The notes below the pieces were generated by a model. It was not told the DNA's origin and did not search any database. It saw only the letters and a program-made list of their open reading frames with translations. The position numbers and the translations under genes were made by a program. A stretch of 64,000 nucleotides of DNA from contig CM067318.1 in NCBI GenBank assembly GCA_034231615.1, positions 39,187,269 through 39,251,268 of the forward strand, in the 5' to 3' direction. Within the stretch, counting starts at the first letter, position 1. Every line of letters starts with the position of its first letter. This DNA comes from Meghimatium bilineatum. Taxonomy: Eukaryota; Mollusca; Gastropoda; Stylommatophora; Philomycidae. Of the stretch, positions 43,868 through 54,299 are shown piece after piece.

Positions 43868-44905
43868 CTGCGTTCCTATGTTGATGTAACAGTTCCATAC
43901 AAACCGATTAGGTACATCAACCAAATTAGTTCCTATCTTGATGTAACAGTTCCATACAAACCGATTAGGTACATCAACCAAATTAGTTCCTATCTTGATG
44001 TAACAGTTCCATACAAACCGATTAGGTACATCAACCAAATTAGTTCCTATCTTGATGTAACAGTTCCATACAAACCGATTAGGTACATCAACCAAATTAG
44101 TTCCTATCTTGATGTAACAGTTCCATACAAACCGATTAGGTACATCAACCAAATTAGTTCCTATCTTGATGTAACAGTTCCATACAAACCGATTAGGTAC
44201 ATCAACCAAATTAGTTCCTATCTTGATGTAACAGTTCCATACAAACCGATTAGGTACATCAACCAAATTAGTTCCTATCTTGATGTAATAGTTCCATACA
44301 AACCGATTAGGTACATCAACCAAATTAGTTCCTATCTTGATGTAACAGTTCCATACAAACCGATTAGGTACATCAACCAAATTAGTTCCTATCTTGATGT
44401 AACAGTTCCATACAAACCGATTAGGTACATCAACCAAATTAGTTCCTATCTTGATGTAACAGTTCCATACAAACCGATTAGGTACATCAACCAAATTAGT
44501 TCCTATCTTGATGTAACAGTTCCATACAAACCGGTTAGGTACATCAACCAAATTAGTTCCTATCTTGATGTAACAGTTCCATACAAACCGATTAGGTACA
44601 TCAACCAAATTAGTTCCTATCTTGATGTAATAGTTCCATACAAACCGATTAGGTACATCAACCAAATTAGTTCCTATCTTGATGTAACAGTTCCATACAA
44701 ACCGATTAGGTACATCAACCAAATTAGTTCCTATCTTGATGTAACAGTTCCATACAAACCGATTAGGTACATCAACCAAATTAGTTCCTATCTTGATGTA
44801 ACAGTTCCATACAAACCGATTAGGTACATCAACCAAATTAGTTCCTATCTTGATGTAAAAGTACCAAGTAATAGATTAGGTACATCAACCAAATTAAGCA
44901 CCGAT
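43868..44905. repeat. 57-bp minisatellite, about 18 copies, open on both strands
   Basis: One unit is 43,928-43,984: TCCTATCTTGATGTAACAGT, TCCATACAAACCGATTAGGT, ACATCAACCAAATTAGT. Units are almost identical. Only three isolated changes are seen (44,287 and 44,629 C-to-T, 44,533 A-to-G). As 57 is a multiple of three, frames of 401 (plus) and 324 (minus) codons run through it. Both reflect the unit, and there is no upstream domain. Confidence 0.98.
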
Positions 44906-45540
44906 AATAGACAAACTCAGTTTTCACACAATCCTCGAACAAGGTTAACGGCAGGGAATTTAATTCACTCTTTATCGACATCTTTCACAGCTTTTAGCGC
45001 CGTGTTTTAATCAATCCAACATCATCTTTGTTTACTTTAATTTCCATTAGGATTGTTTCTCCATAGTGCACTAATTTCATACAGCACCGTCCAAATAATA
45101 TCTGTTACTGAATATATGCCATGTCAACAACGTTGACTGACGGTATGTTAATGAGCCTCACATTTGCATATGTCAACATGGATTTTCTAATGCAGTTTGA
45201 GTGGTATATGCATTTAGATTTCCTGATTCATTTTATTTCTTATTGTTAATCATTCCTTCTTTAATAGAAATGTCGTGGCGTATTGAAAAAAAAGATGGGT
45301 TTCGTGTCATCTTCTGCCAAGGTTGTTTGTTGTAGTATTTATTCTGTAGTCAATTCTGTAGAAGAACATTTTGTGCGCGCATTGGACTTGTTAGTCATTT
45401 AAAAACGCACTATTAACTTTATTACTTTTGATTAATTATTGTTATTATTATTATTAATTATTGTTATTATTATTATTGTTGAGTTTTGGTCATCGTCAAT
45501 TATGTCGGATCAACATCATTTATTTTGAATGACTTTATTT
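44906..45540. other. Non-repetitive sequence; candidate conserved region
   Basis: 45,010-45,250 is AT-rich but complex, with ATTTGCATATG (an octamer-like motif) near 45,170 and TTAATGAG near 45,148. A short TTA repeat lies at 45,440-45,480. No coding frame. Confidence 0.35.
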
Positions 45541-46075
45541 CTCGTTCTGAAACTCCCCCCGAATCTCTCTCATAGCAGGACACTGGTCCTACTAGATCTC
45601 TCTCATAGCAGGGTCATGGTCCTATTAGATCTCTCTTATAGCAGGGTGATGGTCCTATTAGATCTCTTTCATAGCACGACACCGGTCCTACTAGATCTCT
45701 CTTATAGCAGGGTGATGGTCCTATTAGATCTCTCTTATAGCAGGGTGATGGTCCTATTAGATCTCTTTCATAGAACGACACCGGTCCTACTAGATCTCTC
45801 TTATAGCAGGGTGATGGTCCTATTAGATCTCTTTCATAGCACGACACCGGTCCTACTAGATCTCTCTTATAGCAGGGTGATGGTCCTATTAGATCTCTTT
45901 CATAGCACGACAAAGGTCCTACTAGATCTCTCTCATAGCAGGAGACTGGTCCTACTAGATCTCTTTCATAGCAGGACACTGGTCCTACTAGATCTCTCTT
46001 ATAGCACAACAAAGGTCCTACTAGATCTCTCTTGTAGCAGGAAAATGGCCTACTAGTTTCCATTAAGTTGCAGTT
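45541..46075 (-). mobile_element. SINE2 copy with its module amplified into a 33-bp array
   Basis: Starts with the shared 3' domain (CGTTCTGAAACTC), then about 15 units (45,574-46,050) of GATCTCTCTTATAGCAGGGT plus GATGGTCCTATTA. They partly alternate as 66-bp dimers with CATAGCACGACACCGGTCC. It ends with GTTTCC and a worn 5' part. Frames open on both strands (175 and 149 codons) are repeat artefacts. Confidence 0.9.
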
Positions 46076-46114
46076 CGAGGACCAGTAATGCGTTCTGTCT
46101 GTATTTTATGTTAC

Positions 46115-46312
46115 CAAATCGTCCGCGTTCCCAGGGTCTGAGGGGAGCACAGGATAGGAACATTGTTTATCTTACATGCATGTCGTAGAAGACGATTAAG
46201 GAAGTTGAAGGATGAAGCATAATGCTCCATGTCAAATACGATCACAGGGTCTCAGACGCTTTTCTAAAGTCGGATGTGTCAGGTCGAAAGGGGTAAATAT
46301 CGCAGCAGATCG
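46115..46312 (+). mobile_element. SINE1, 3' truncated
   Basis: CGCGTTCCCAGGGTCTGAGG, CACAGGATAGGAACATTG, ACGATTAAGGAAGTTGAAGG and AAGTCGGATGTGTCAGGTCG in order. It stops before the GAA tail. Confidence 0.75.
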
Positions 46313-46620
46313 CTTGTTACCATTAAACATTTTGACCGTTGCTTCGGGTACTCGTTTATCTGATACGATCTTAATCTGGCCAAGAAACCACTCGTTGTGT
46401 AATATCTTGCCACCTTTATTCCGTACGGTAGCTAGAGATGGTTATGAAACTAAATTATAGTATACGGAGACCACCCTGGTACATTTTTGCGTCTCACATT
46501 CCTGTGGTATACGGCCACATCGAGAGTAGGGGTACCTAATTTCCACGGAAAAGTAGGCGCCAGAAACCATCTTGAGAGTAGGTTTGCTTAATTTCATACA
46601 ACCTGCCGCAGAAACGTTAT
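46313..46620. other. Unassigned, with one tandem duplication
   Basis: GAGAGTAGG...TAATTTC blocks of about 65 bp occur twice (46,521 and 46,575). Otherwise nothing recognised. Confidence 0.4.
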
Positions 46621-46624
46621 GAAT

Positions 46625-47100
46625 ATCAGATGGCAAAACAAGATTCCGGATACCACTGTCTTTGTCAGATCTGGTATCTCTAGCATTGGCACTATTCTGA
46701 TGCAGATAACAGACTCGCTGGACAGGTCATCTGGTAGGTATATCAGATCATTCTCTGTCAAAGATACTTCTCTATGGCAAGTGGCAGAAAGGCATACGAC
46801 TCAAGTTGGTTAAATGAAGTGCTACAAGGACGCACTAAAGACCTCACTGAAAGCCTTTGAAATAGACCAAGAAACGTGGGAAGAACGTGCGCAAGATATA
46901 TTTACTTGGCACTCTACAGTCAAAACAGGCGCAGTATCTTGTGAAAAGAGGAGAAATGCAGCAGCTCAACAGCGGAGAGTAGATAGAAAGTCACAGGTAT
47001 ACCAAAAGTCATCTACAGTGGTCATGCCATTCCCCTACTGTTCAAGGACATTTGAGGCTAGCAACGAACTCATAGTCAGGAATGTCTGCGCATGTCACTA
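46625..47100 (+). mobile_element. LINE-D ORF2 C-terminus with zinc-finger relic
   Basis: Reads IRWQNKIPDTTVFVRSGISS, a frameshifted RWTGHLV block, MKCYKDALKTSLKAFEIDQE, TWEERAQD and SCEKRRNAAAQQRR, then PFPYCSRTFEASNEL. The order RWQDKIPD, RWAGHVVRM, RYKDxLKxSLK, TWE, and a terminal CxxCxRxFxA..H finger is common in invertebrate LINE tails. Here the finger has lost its first cysteine (PYC remains). At least two shifts. Confidence 0.82.
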
Positions 47101-47115
47101 AAATAGGCGGGATAA

Positions 47116-47187
47116 CTTGCTCAAGACAGAGGAGAATTCAAGAGATCCATAGGGAAGGCTATGTTCTGGAAAGAATATGTCACCTGA
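47116..47187 (+). mobile_element. LINE-C ORF2 terminal fragment
   Basis: 24 codons: LAQDRGEFKRSIGKAMFWKE then YVT stop. Same ending as the copies at 20.0 and 43.65 kb. Confidence 0.75.
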
Positions 47188-47309
47188 TTAACGAACTCAT
47201 AGTCAAGGACATAGCTCACACGGAATTTCAAAAGTGGATATTGCAAATAGCCTTTACCATCATGTGAAGGGCGAACAACAACAAACAGTAGACCAGACGT
47301 ACGAGATAA

Positions 47310-47745
47310 CTGAGCGTGTAGTGCACACTGGACATCAATCTCTACTGGACACTAACCTGCACTGGACACCAACCTGTACTGGACACCAACATGTACTGGA
47401 CACCAACCTGTACTGGACATCAACCTGTACTGGACACAAACCTGTACTGGACACCAACATGTACTGGACATCAACCTGTACTGGACATCAATCTCTACTG
47501 GACACTAACCTGCACTGGATACCAATCTGTACTAGACACCAACCTGCACTGGACACTAAACTACTGGACACAAACCTGTACTGGAAACAAACCTGTACTG
47601 GAAATCAACCTGTACTAGACATCAGCCTGTACTGCACACAAACATGTACTGGACATCAGCCTGTACTGGACACAAACATGTACTGGACATTAACATGTAT
47701 TGTACATCAACCTGTACTGGACACCAACCTGGACACCAACAACAT
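47310..47745. repeat. 17-bp minisatellite, about 25 copies
   Basis: ACTGGACACCAACCTGT units with CATCAA and CACAAA variants. Not a clean multiple, so several frames are open across it (47,234-47,803; 47,391-47,618). Confidence 0.94.
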
Positions 47746-48365
47746 AATTGAGCTTTACGATACTTTAGATGTCGCTATTGACATAACCACAGATGCCAAC
47801 TGAATATGATTTATATTGACATCTTCCTTTTTGATGTTGTCATCACTGACATCTTCTATTGTGATGTCATTAGTGGCATCTTCCAATTTGATGTCACTAC
47901 GCCTGCGTGCTACATCGTTCATAGAAATTAGCAAACAACAGTTAAACTGTTGTCTGCTACGAGTTTTGCAAGATGAGGTTGACGAGACGAAAAATGTCGA
48001 TGGGATAGGGACTAGATACATCAACTATATGTATCTGCATCGAGATATAAAGATCATGGCACCTCTTTCAAAATTAGAAGACTGTTCAGTACCTGGTATT
48101 GCACTCAAACATATTTATCCAGCAGCAAATAAACAAACTTGCAGGTTATAAAGAACCACTTTTTTGCAGTGGGGAAACGGCGTTACTGTTTGGTTTAGAC
48201 ACGTAACGAGACTGAAATCAATCTTTAAAGTTATTGTGCAAGGAACAGGCGAGAGTCTGTGATAAGAGGCGGAAAAAGAAGAAACTTCTGCAATGATAAT
48301 ATCTAGAAACGGTCTGGATATGATTTCTATACTTTCCATTGATTGGTTCAGGATAGTGATGCTTC
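47746..48365 (-). other. Unassigned, with an acidic repeat frame
   Basis: The minus frame 47,755-48,024 (89 codons) contains SDIKLEDATNDITIEDVSDD and NIKKEDVN, an acidic repeat of about 11 residues built from 33-bp DNA repeats at 47,815-47,900. The remainder is non-repetitive. It could be an exon of a host gene, but the repeat explains the frame equally well. Confidence 0.3.
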
Positions 48366-48835
48366 AAAGATATTTGTACTGATGTCTCCAGTGTGGCACC
48401 CCTACGACCATGATGTCTCCAGTGTGACACCCCTACACCATTGATGTCTCCAGTGTGACACCCCTACACCATTGATGTCTCCAGTTTCGCACCCCTACAA
48501 CATTGATGTCTCCAGCGTGTCACCCCTACAACATTGATGTCTCCAGCGTGGCACCCCTACAACATTGATGTCTTCAGTGTGGCACTTCTATGTCCCTGAT
48601 GTCTCCAGTGTGGCACCCCTACAACATTGATGTCTCCAGTGTGGCACTTCTACGTCCCTGATGTCTCCAGTGTGGCACTTCTACGTCCCTGATGTCTCCA
48701 GTGTAGCACTTCTAGATTCCTGATGTTACCAGTGTAGCACCCCTACAACCCTGATGTATCCATTCTGACATCCCTACGACGCTGTTGTCTCCATTCTGAC
48801 ACGCCTACGACCATGGTTTCTCAAGTATGGCACCA
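48366..48835. repeat. 31-bp minisatellite, about 15 copies
   Basis: GATGTCTCCAGTGTGGCACC plus CCTACAACATT. A second type has CACTTCTACGTCCCT. Confidence 0.95.
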
Positions 48836-49705
48836 AGTGTTAACATTGCTGTGTAAACGACGAACGAACAGTTGACGGGGGTGGAGTTTGAATCTGGTAC
48901 CTTTTCCGCTCGAACTCTCGCCCTGTATCACCCTGCCACAGAATTGAACAAGAGAGGTATGCAAGACTTTCTCAAAGCTGCGAGCACTAATGATGGCATA
49001 TTTCGGTTGAATACACTTGTTGAAAGCCTATGCTCAGTAGGGAACTGAAAGTTGACCACGTATATTATATGTCACCGACATTAACAATGACACATTCTGT
49101 TGAAATGACATCTCAAGTTATCACCATCTTGGTGTCTAGAGTAATCTCTTGGTGATCATTTTCCAAAAACGTTTGACTACACTCTCCCTGTCTGCTTTGA
49201 GGAACATCCATCTTCAGATAGGTTCTTCGAAATTCTGACACACAATCGTCATTCATCTTGGCTGATCTAACTTTTCTTTGATCACTTTGCGTATACTTTG
49301 TGCAGCCAGCCAATGAAAATAACTGATAAATTGAATCAACCAAGAAGAGCTTCTGCTTGTCATCAGTTCCAGGACTTACATCAGTTGCACGATGTATCTT
49401 AACAATAGTTTGTGCGTGCATCTACCAAGATCCCGCCGCATGTAAAATGTAAAAAAAAAAGACTTAGATTCTAAGCACTATGTACTATATCTCCGGTTAC
49501 TAATGTCTGCTAACCTGTCAATGATGGTGTTATAGCTAGTAATTTTATCCTTTGCCATTGGTTAGAATTCTTACTGCAGACTGGCGCGTAATAACAGTAC
49601 ATTTCATTTTTAACTATTACATGTGGTATTTGTTGTTGTGTGACAGTGTTTTAGGTAGCATTGAATTATGTGTTGTCTTGAACAGTGATTTTCACTTTAT
49701 TTTTC
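48836..49705. other. Unassigned sequence with a 102-codon minus frame
   Basis: Frame 49,113-49,421 minus is non-repetitive and protein-like (KQKLFLVDSIYQLFSLAGC, FRRTYLKMDVPQSRQGECSQ), but the family is not recognised. It may be an exon or part of a transposon ORF. A run of ten A lies at 49,451. Confidence 0.35.
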
Positions 49706-49719
49706 TTCAGCGACACCTT

Positions 49720-50023
49720 CTTCTTCTTCTGTTTTTCTTCTTCTTCTTCTTCTTCTGTGTTCGTTCTCAAACTCCTGCAGATTAGCAGGATGTAGTCCGG
49801 AGAGTGGAATGCGTTGTGTCATGGTTCACAGCATTGCTACGATATCTGCGCCTTTCGGCCTGACACATCCGACTTCAGCATGGCTTTGGGTCACTGACCT
49901 TATATAGGATGGGCCAGCCAACTCCATCCCGTAACCTCCTTAGTCGCCTCTTACGACATGCATGGAAGGTAAACAGTGTTACTGTTATTTGCTCCCCTTG
50001 TGGGCCACGGAAACACAAGGCGG
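49720..50023 (-). mobile_element. SINE1 copy with perfect 10-bp target duplication
   Basis: Full length, starting with a long TTC tail and ending with TTGTGGGCCACGGAAACACA and AGGCGG. GCGACACCTT lies on both sides (49,710-49,719 and 50,024-50,033). This defines both ends of the family. Confidence 0.95.
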
Positions 50024-50109
50024 GCGACACCTTTATCCTTGTCTATACCTCCCCCCCCCCACCCGCGAGACTTAACAAAAAGGTCATTGACTTTTTTCAT
50101 TATTCCGCT

Positions 50110-50455
50110 AATATGTTTTCTAGTTTTACGCGTCGCGTGTAGTAGTATAGACGCATCAGTAGTTGTTGCGTACAGCAGTATAGATGAGTAATTTGCGTGT
50201 AATAGCAATCTAAATGCTTTATCAATTGGTTTGCTTGAGGCGGTATAAACGCGTCATCAATTGTTGTGTTGTAGCAATATAGCAGCGTCAATATTTTGTG
50301 TAGATGTATAGATGCGTCATCAATTGGTGTGTAGTCACAGTCTAGACTTGTCCAATGGTGGTGTAGTAGCAGTATAGACGCGTCATCAATTGTTGTGTGG
50401 TAGCTGTATATGTGTTAGCAATGTTTTGCAGTCGATGTATACGGGTCATCAATTG
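50110..50455. repeat. 34-bp array, left block
   Basis: Diverged units with GTGTAGTAGCAGTATAGACG and CGTCATCAATTGTT. It continues at 50,756 beyond a SINE1. Confidence 0.88.
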
Positions 50456-50462
50456 TTGTATA

Positions 50463-50743
50463 CGCCAGTATGTTGCTGGGTCCCGAGAGGGGAGCAAATA
50501 TACGAACATAGTTTACCTTCTATGAATGTCGTAAGAGGCGACTAAGGAGGTTATGTGATGGATTTGGCTGCCCTTCCAATACTGCGTCTGTGACTTAAAC
50601 CATGCTGAATTCGAATGTGTCATGCCGAAAGTCGCAGATATTGCAGCAGTGCTGTAAACCATGACACAACGCATTCCGTTCTCCGGACTACATCCTGCTA
50701 ATTTTTCTGGAGCTTGAGAATGAAAGCAGAAGAAGAAGAATAT
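50463..50743 (+). mobile_element. SINE1 copy inserted in the 34-bp array
   Basis: TGTTGCTGGGTCCCGAGAGG to GAATGAAAGCAG with a GAAGAAGAAGAA tail. TTGTATA occurs immediately left (about 50,456) and right (about 50,745), a short target duplication. Confidence 0.88.
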
Positions 50744-50755
50744 TTGTATAGTAGC

Positions 50756-50890
50756 GCGATAGACACGTCGTCGATTGTTGTTTAGTAGCAGTGTCGATGC
50801 GTCATCAATTGTTGTGTAGTAGCAGTATCGATGCGTCATCAATTGTTGTGTAGTAGCAATGTCGATGCGTCATCAATTGTTGTGTAACAT
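50756..50890. repeat. 34-bp array, right block, about 4 copies
   Basis: GTGTAGTAGCAGTATCGATG plus CGTCATCAATTGTT, closely matching units of the left block. Confidence 0.9.
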
Positions 50891-51890
50891 GAGCATTCTT
50901 ATTATGTGACGTGTCTTATGCAGAATTGTATCCTAACTGCTAGTATGTAAGGATCTTGATTTTGTGCAAATTGTCCTGATTCGTCCAGTGTCATAATGAG
51001 AAATTCTTCAATGCCCCGTTTCCAGTGTAGTCTTGGGTCTGCCTTGTTTTCCCAATCGCATTAAAATTTGACAATTGCATCTGATAATAACTTGAATGTG
51101 ACAATACGTGTGAATATGTCAATGACTTGACTTATTTTTCTACGACTATAGCGATTACAATACTGAATAATTGTAACGACGTATTGTCACAAAATATTGC
51201 ACAATTCGACGACAAGATTGGAGATTGTAAACAATCTCTCCATCTCACATGACTTGCACGCAGACATATGGTCGACATTATCAAGGGAGATAAATCATAT
51301 CCTTATCAACAAAGAGTCCTTAATACATTCAGACAAAACCTCAGGTCAAAGTTCAAACCTTGGTAGAGCAGGCTCACATACTCAATAGGCGTGAGCATAA
51401 ATTCTTTTCAAATCAGCACGAGCGTGAGTATACAACGGGCGCGTGCGTCCGCTAACCTAGATTTTCAGTAAATTTTCACTAACTAAACAATGGAGACTGA
51501 ACAAGATCTGTGACCTAGATTCGAAATCTTACTCTCTTGAAACATCCAGATATGAGATCATGAAACCAAGCGGAAATTCTCTTTTTATTTAAAAAAAAAG
51601 TCTTCTTTATTTTACTTTTTTTTTATATTTGAGGGAGGGGATGATAATGAAGGAGAGATGGAGAAAGGGGGAATTCAGGGAGTGATGGGTGAGTCCTGAA
51701 GGGGGACAGTGATAGGAATTTTTTTGAGTAGAATTTGGGGTACAAGAAAGAAATAAGGTCAGCAGTCTATCGATTGTCACTCAAAACATGAATGGTCAAA
51801 CTTCACTGGCAGTAACTGCACATCTAAGGCACATACTTGAGTTCTTGTAATCGTTATATGCGTTCAATTTCAGATATCAAAAGAAATATG
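50891..51890. other. Unassigned 1-kb stretch
   Basis: Non-repetitive. Only a 63-codon frame (51,197-51,388 plus) without a recognised domain, and A/T and G-rich runs at 51,590-51,700. This is the longest stretch here with nothing recognisable. Confidence 0.4.
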
Positions 51891-51894
51891 TAGT

Positions 51895-52565
51895 TATTTT
51901 ACACGGGTCTTAAAGTCTAAACACAACAAACACAGAACATTTAAAACGGGTCCTAAAGCTTAAACACAACACACACATATAACTTTTTAAACGGGTCCTA
52001 AAGTTTAAACAAAACACACACATATAACTTTTTAAACTGGTCCTAAAGTTTAAACACAACACACACATATAACTTTTTAAACGGGTCCTAAAGCTTAAAC
52101 AAAACACACACATATAACTTTTTAAACGGGTCCTAAAGTTTAAACACAACACACACATATAACTTTTTAAACGGGTCCTAAAGTTTAAACAAAACACACA
52201 CATATAACTTTTTAAACGGGTCCTAAAGCTTAAACAAAACACACACATATAACTTTTTAAACGGGTCCTAAAGTTTAAACAAAACACACACATATAACTT
52301 TTTAAACGGGTCCTAAAGTTTAAACAAAACACACACATATAACTTTTTAAACGGGTCCTAAAGTTTAAACAAAACACACACATATAACTTTTTAAACGGG
52401 TCCTAAAGTTTAAACAAAACACACACATATAACTTTTTAAACGGGTCCTAAAGTTTAAACAAAACACACACATATAACTTTTTAAACGGGTCCTAAAGTT
52501 TAAACACAACACACACATATAACTTTTTAAACGGGGCCTAAAGTTTAAACAGAACATACACATAA
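51895..52565. repeat. 45-bp minisatellite, about 15 copies
   Basis: AAACGGGTCCTAAAGTTTAA, ACAAAACACACACATATAAC and TTTTT. Changes are few (AAGCTT for AAGTTT, ACACAAC for ACAAAAC). The minus frame 51,910-52,647 (245 codons) is due to the 15-codon unit. Confidence 0.97.
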
Positions 52566-52574
52566 AACATTTTA

Positions 52575-53425
52575 CATAAACAGACGGAATTCCAGCATTC
52601 AAAATCGGGGGCAAAACAATAAACATTCTGCGATATACAGATGACACTGTATTCTTAGAACGAAGTGTTCAGGAAGTACAGAGATTAATAGATCAAGACG
52701 GTACGCCAAGTAAGGAATATGCACTAGATATACACATATACAAAAATAAAAACAAGAACCATGATAATTAGCCAAATCAAAGAGGAAAACGTTCTAAACA
52801 TTACAAAATCATGGAGAGATACTACAAGAAATACATCGTTACCAAGATGTTGGACATATAATCACAAATGACGATAGATGTGAAACATAATCACATATAA
52901 CGATAGATGTGAAACAGAAGTAACAAGAATAATCTTATTATTATAGTCTATGTCGTGTGATGTTGGTTACCATGTCTGTCACAGCCTTCTATCTCATGAA
53001 CTGTCAATCATATCTGATACCGATGTTCTCCCATGCCACAATGTTAGGTTGTCAAGCATCTTCTCTCTTGGTCTTCTGCTATCTCTCTTGCTCATCAACT
53101 TGCCTGTTGTTACAATGTGTTCCATCTTTCTTCTTTTCTTGACTTGTCCAAGAATGTGGACTGTCACTTTCTGATGGGGGTAAACAACTTTATTTTTGAA
53201 TTAACTTCTTTCAAGATATCTTCATTACACTTTTTATTTGTCCATGGTCTTCTTAATATTCTTCTATAAAACCACATCTCTGCTACCTCAATACAATGTA
53301 AAAGGAGAGTAGAAATGGCTAAGAATACTTATTTGTCATGAGGACAATATTGACAACTAAACAAATCACAAATAGAAAGAATAACAATGAAAATTATAAA
53401 ATGCTACACATCTATTCCACACTAC
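52575..53425 (+). mobile_element. LINE-B copy split by a LINE-E fragment
   Basis: First part (52,575-52,935): GIPAFKIGGKTINILRYTDD, TVFLERSVQEVQRLIDQ, so the RT box is YTDD, then GHIITNDDRCETEV. Second part (53,300-53,425) reads VKRRVEMAKNTYL and IIKCYTSI-like sequence, which continues the same ORF (ETEVKRRIGMAK at 10.0 kb). The gap holds a minus-strand LINE-E. Confidence 0.75.
52936..53299 (-). mobile_element. LINE-E tail nested in LINE-B
   Basis: VAEMWFYRRILRRPWTNKKC, NEDILKEVNSK, HIVTTGKLMSKRDSRRPRER, MLDNLTLWHGRTSVSDMIDS in order with shifts. The 3' end lies at the left. It matches the LINE-E tails at 21.7 and 22.8 kb. Confidence 0.75.
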
Positions 53426-53484
53426 TCTATCTATCTATTCGCTAAACCTCTGTTGCCTTTCCGCGTCAGTGGTTGAAGAGTTTT

Positions 53485-53605
53485 CTGGAGATGGCCCTCG
53501 TGTGTGCTGAGTCTATTGTGGAATTTGCCGCCTCTTTTATTTCGGTGGTCCATCGTTTTCGTGGTCGGCCTCTCGGTCTGCCTTCACTGTATCTTTATTC
53601 ACCAT
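53485..53605 (-). mobile_element. LINE tail fragment
   Basis: Reads GRPRGRPRKRWTTEIKEAAN and STIDSAH, the basic C-terminal block of RTE-like ORF2. Confidence 0.65.
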
Positions 53606-53634
53606 TGCCTATCTATTTATTAAAGAAGTCTCCG

Positions 53635-53835
53635 TAGAAGATGGATGTGTCGACCATTGACTCACATAGAACGGTGATACAGCATTTCCACTTGCTGGAC
53701 TTCATCCTATCGGAAATTTGGTATGATCATTGTCCTGCTACAAGAGAGATCCGGCGGGAGTTTGTGGGGGATATTGTCCTGCTACAAGAGAGATCCGGAG
53801 GGAGTTTGAGAATGAACGCTAAATTGAAGAATACA
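53635..53835 (+). mobile_element. SINE2 copy with a two-unit module
   Basis: GAAGATGGATGTGTCGACCA, ATTGTCCTGCTACAAGAGAG, ATCCGGCGGGAGTTTG, then a second module copy and GAGTTTGAGAATGAACGC. The module is present twice, the first step of the amplification seen at 25.7, 27.0 and 45.6 kb. Confidence 0.85.
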
Positions 53836-53934
53836 AAAGTCTAGAAAGTTTGTTATTTTTGGAAGCTCTTCACGAATCTCCGATATTTTGATAGAAGTAA
53901 CTGTGGGTCAGTGTTCTGATCGTAACCGTTTTGG

Positions 53935-54285
53935 TTGATTGCAATATTGCAAGATATGTTCCGTTATTCGTCTATTGTCTATTGTCTTTTCCCAGGTGGT
54001 TTGTGATCCACTCTTGCCGTTAAGCGTAGGGGTGATTGGAGCTCGAGCTTTCGTTCTAAAGCCAGGTGTGTGACCTCGGCTGTGCTATGACCGTGTCTGT
54101 TCAATGTCCTTAACGTTTTCTATCCATCTTTTCCGTTGTCTTCCTCTGGCTGTGTACCCTGATCTCATTTGGTTATATGCTTGTACGGGCAACTTTTCGT
54201 GATGCATTCTCATAATGTGGCCAAACCACTTGATTTGTTCTCTCTCTATGTAATCTGTACAAGATATTTCATCATTTCGTCATTC
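53935..54285 (-). mobile_element. LINE-G ORF2 tail
   Basis: Minus strand REQIKWFGHIMRMHHEKLPV, NQMRSGYTARGRQRKRW and IENVKDI. It aligns with the copy at 59.6-59.86 kb along its whole length, including the 3' untranslated part. Confidence 0.8.
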
Positions 54286-54299
54286 GTCAAGATAAACAA

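Noticed and set aside
43805-45010. 401-codon open frame as a repeat-protein gene
   Set aside because: The frame is explained by a 57-bp tandem unit (multiple of three). The opposite strand is equally open and there is no non-repeat domain, signal peptide or splice context.
45529-46063. Genes on both strands at the 33-bp array
   Set aside because: The array is an amplified SINE2 module; both frames are by-products.
49909-50208. Frames of 71-85 codons on both strands at 49.9-50.2 kb
   Set aside because: They fall in SINE1 and the adjoining 34-bp array and have no independent support.
51910-52647. 245-codon cysteine-containing repeat protein
   Set aside because: Read-through of a 45-bp array that runs into a LINE fragment.
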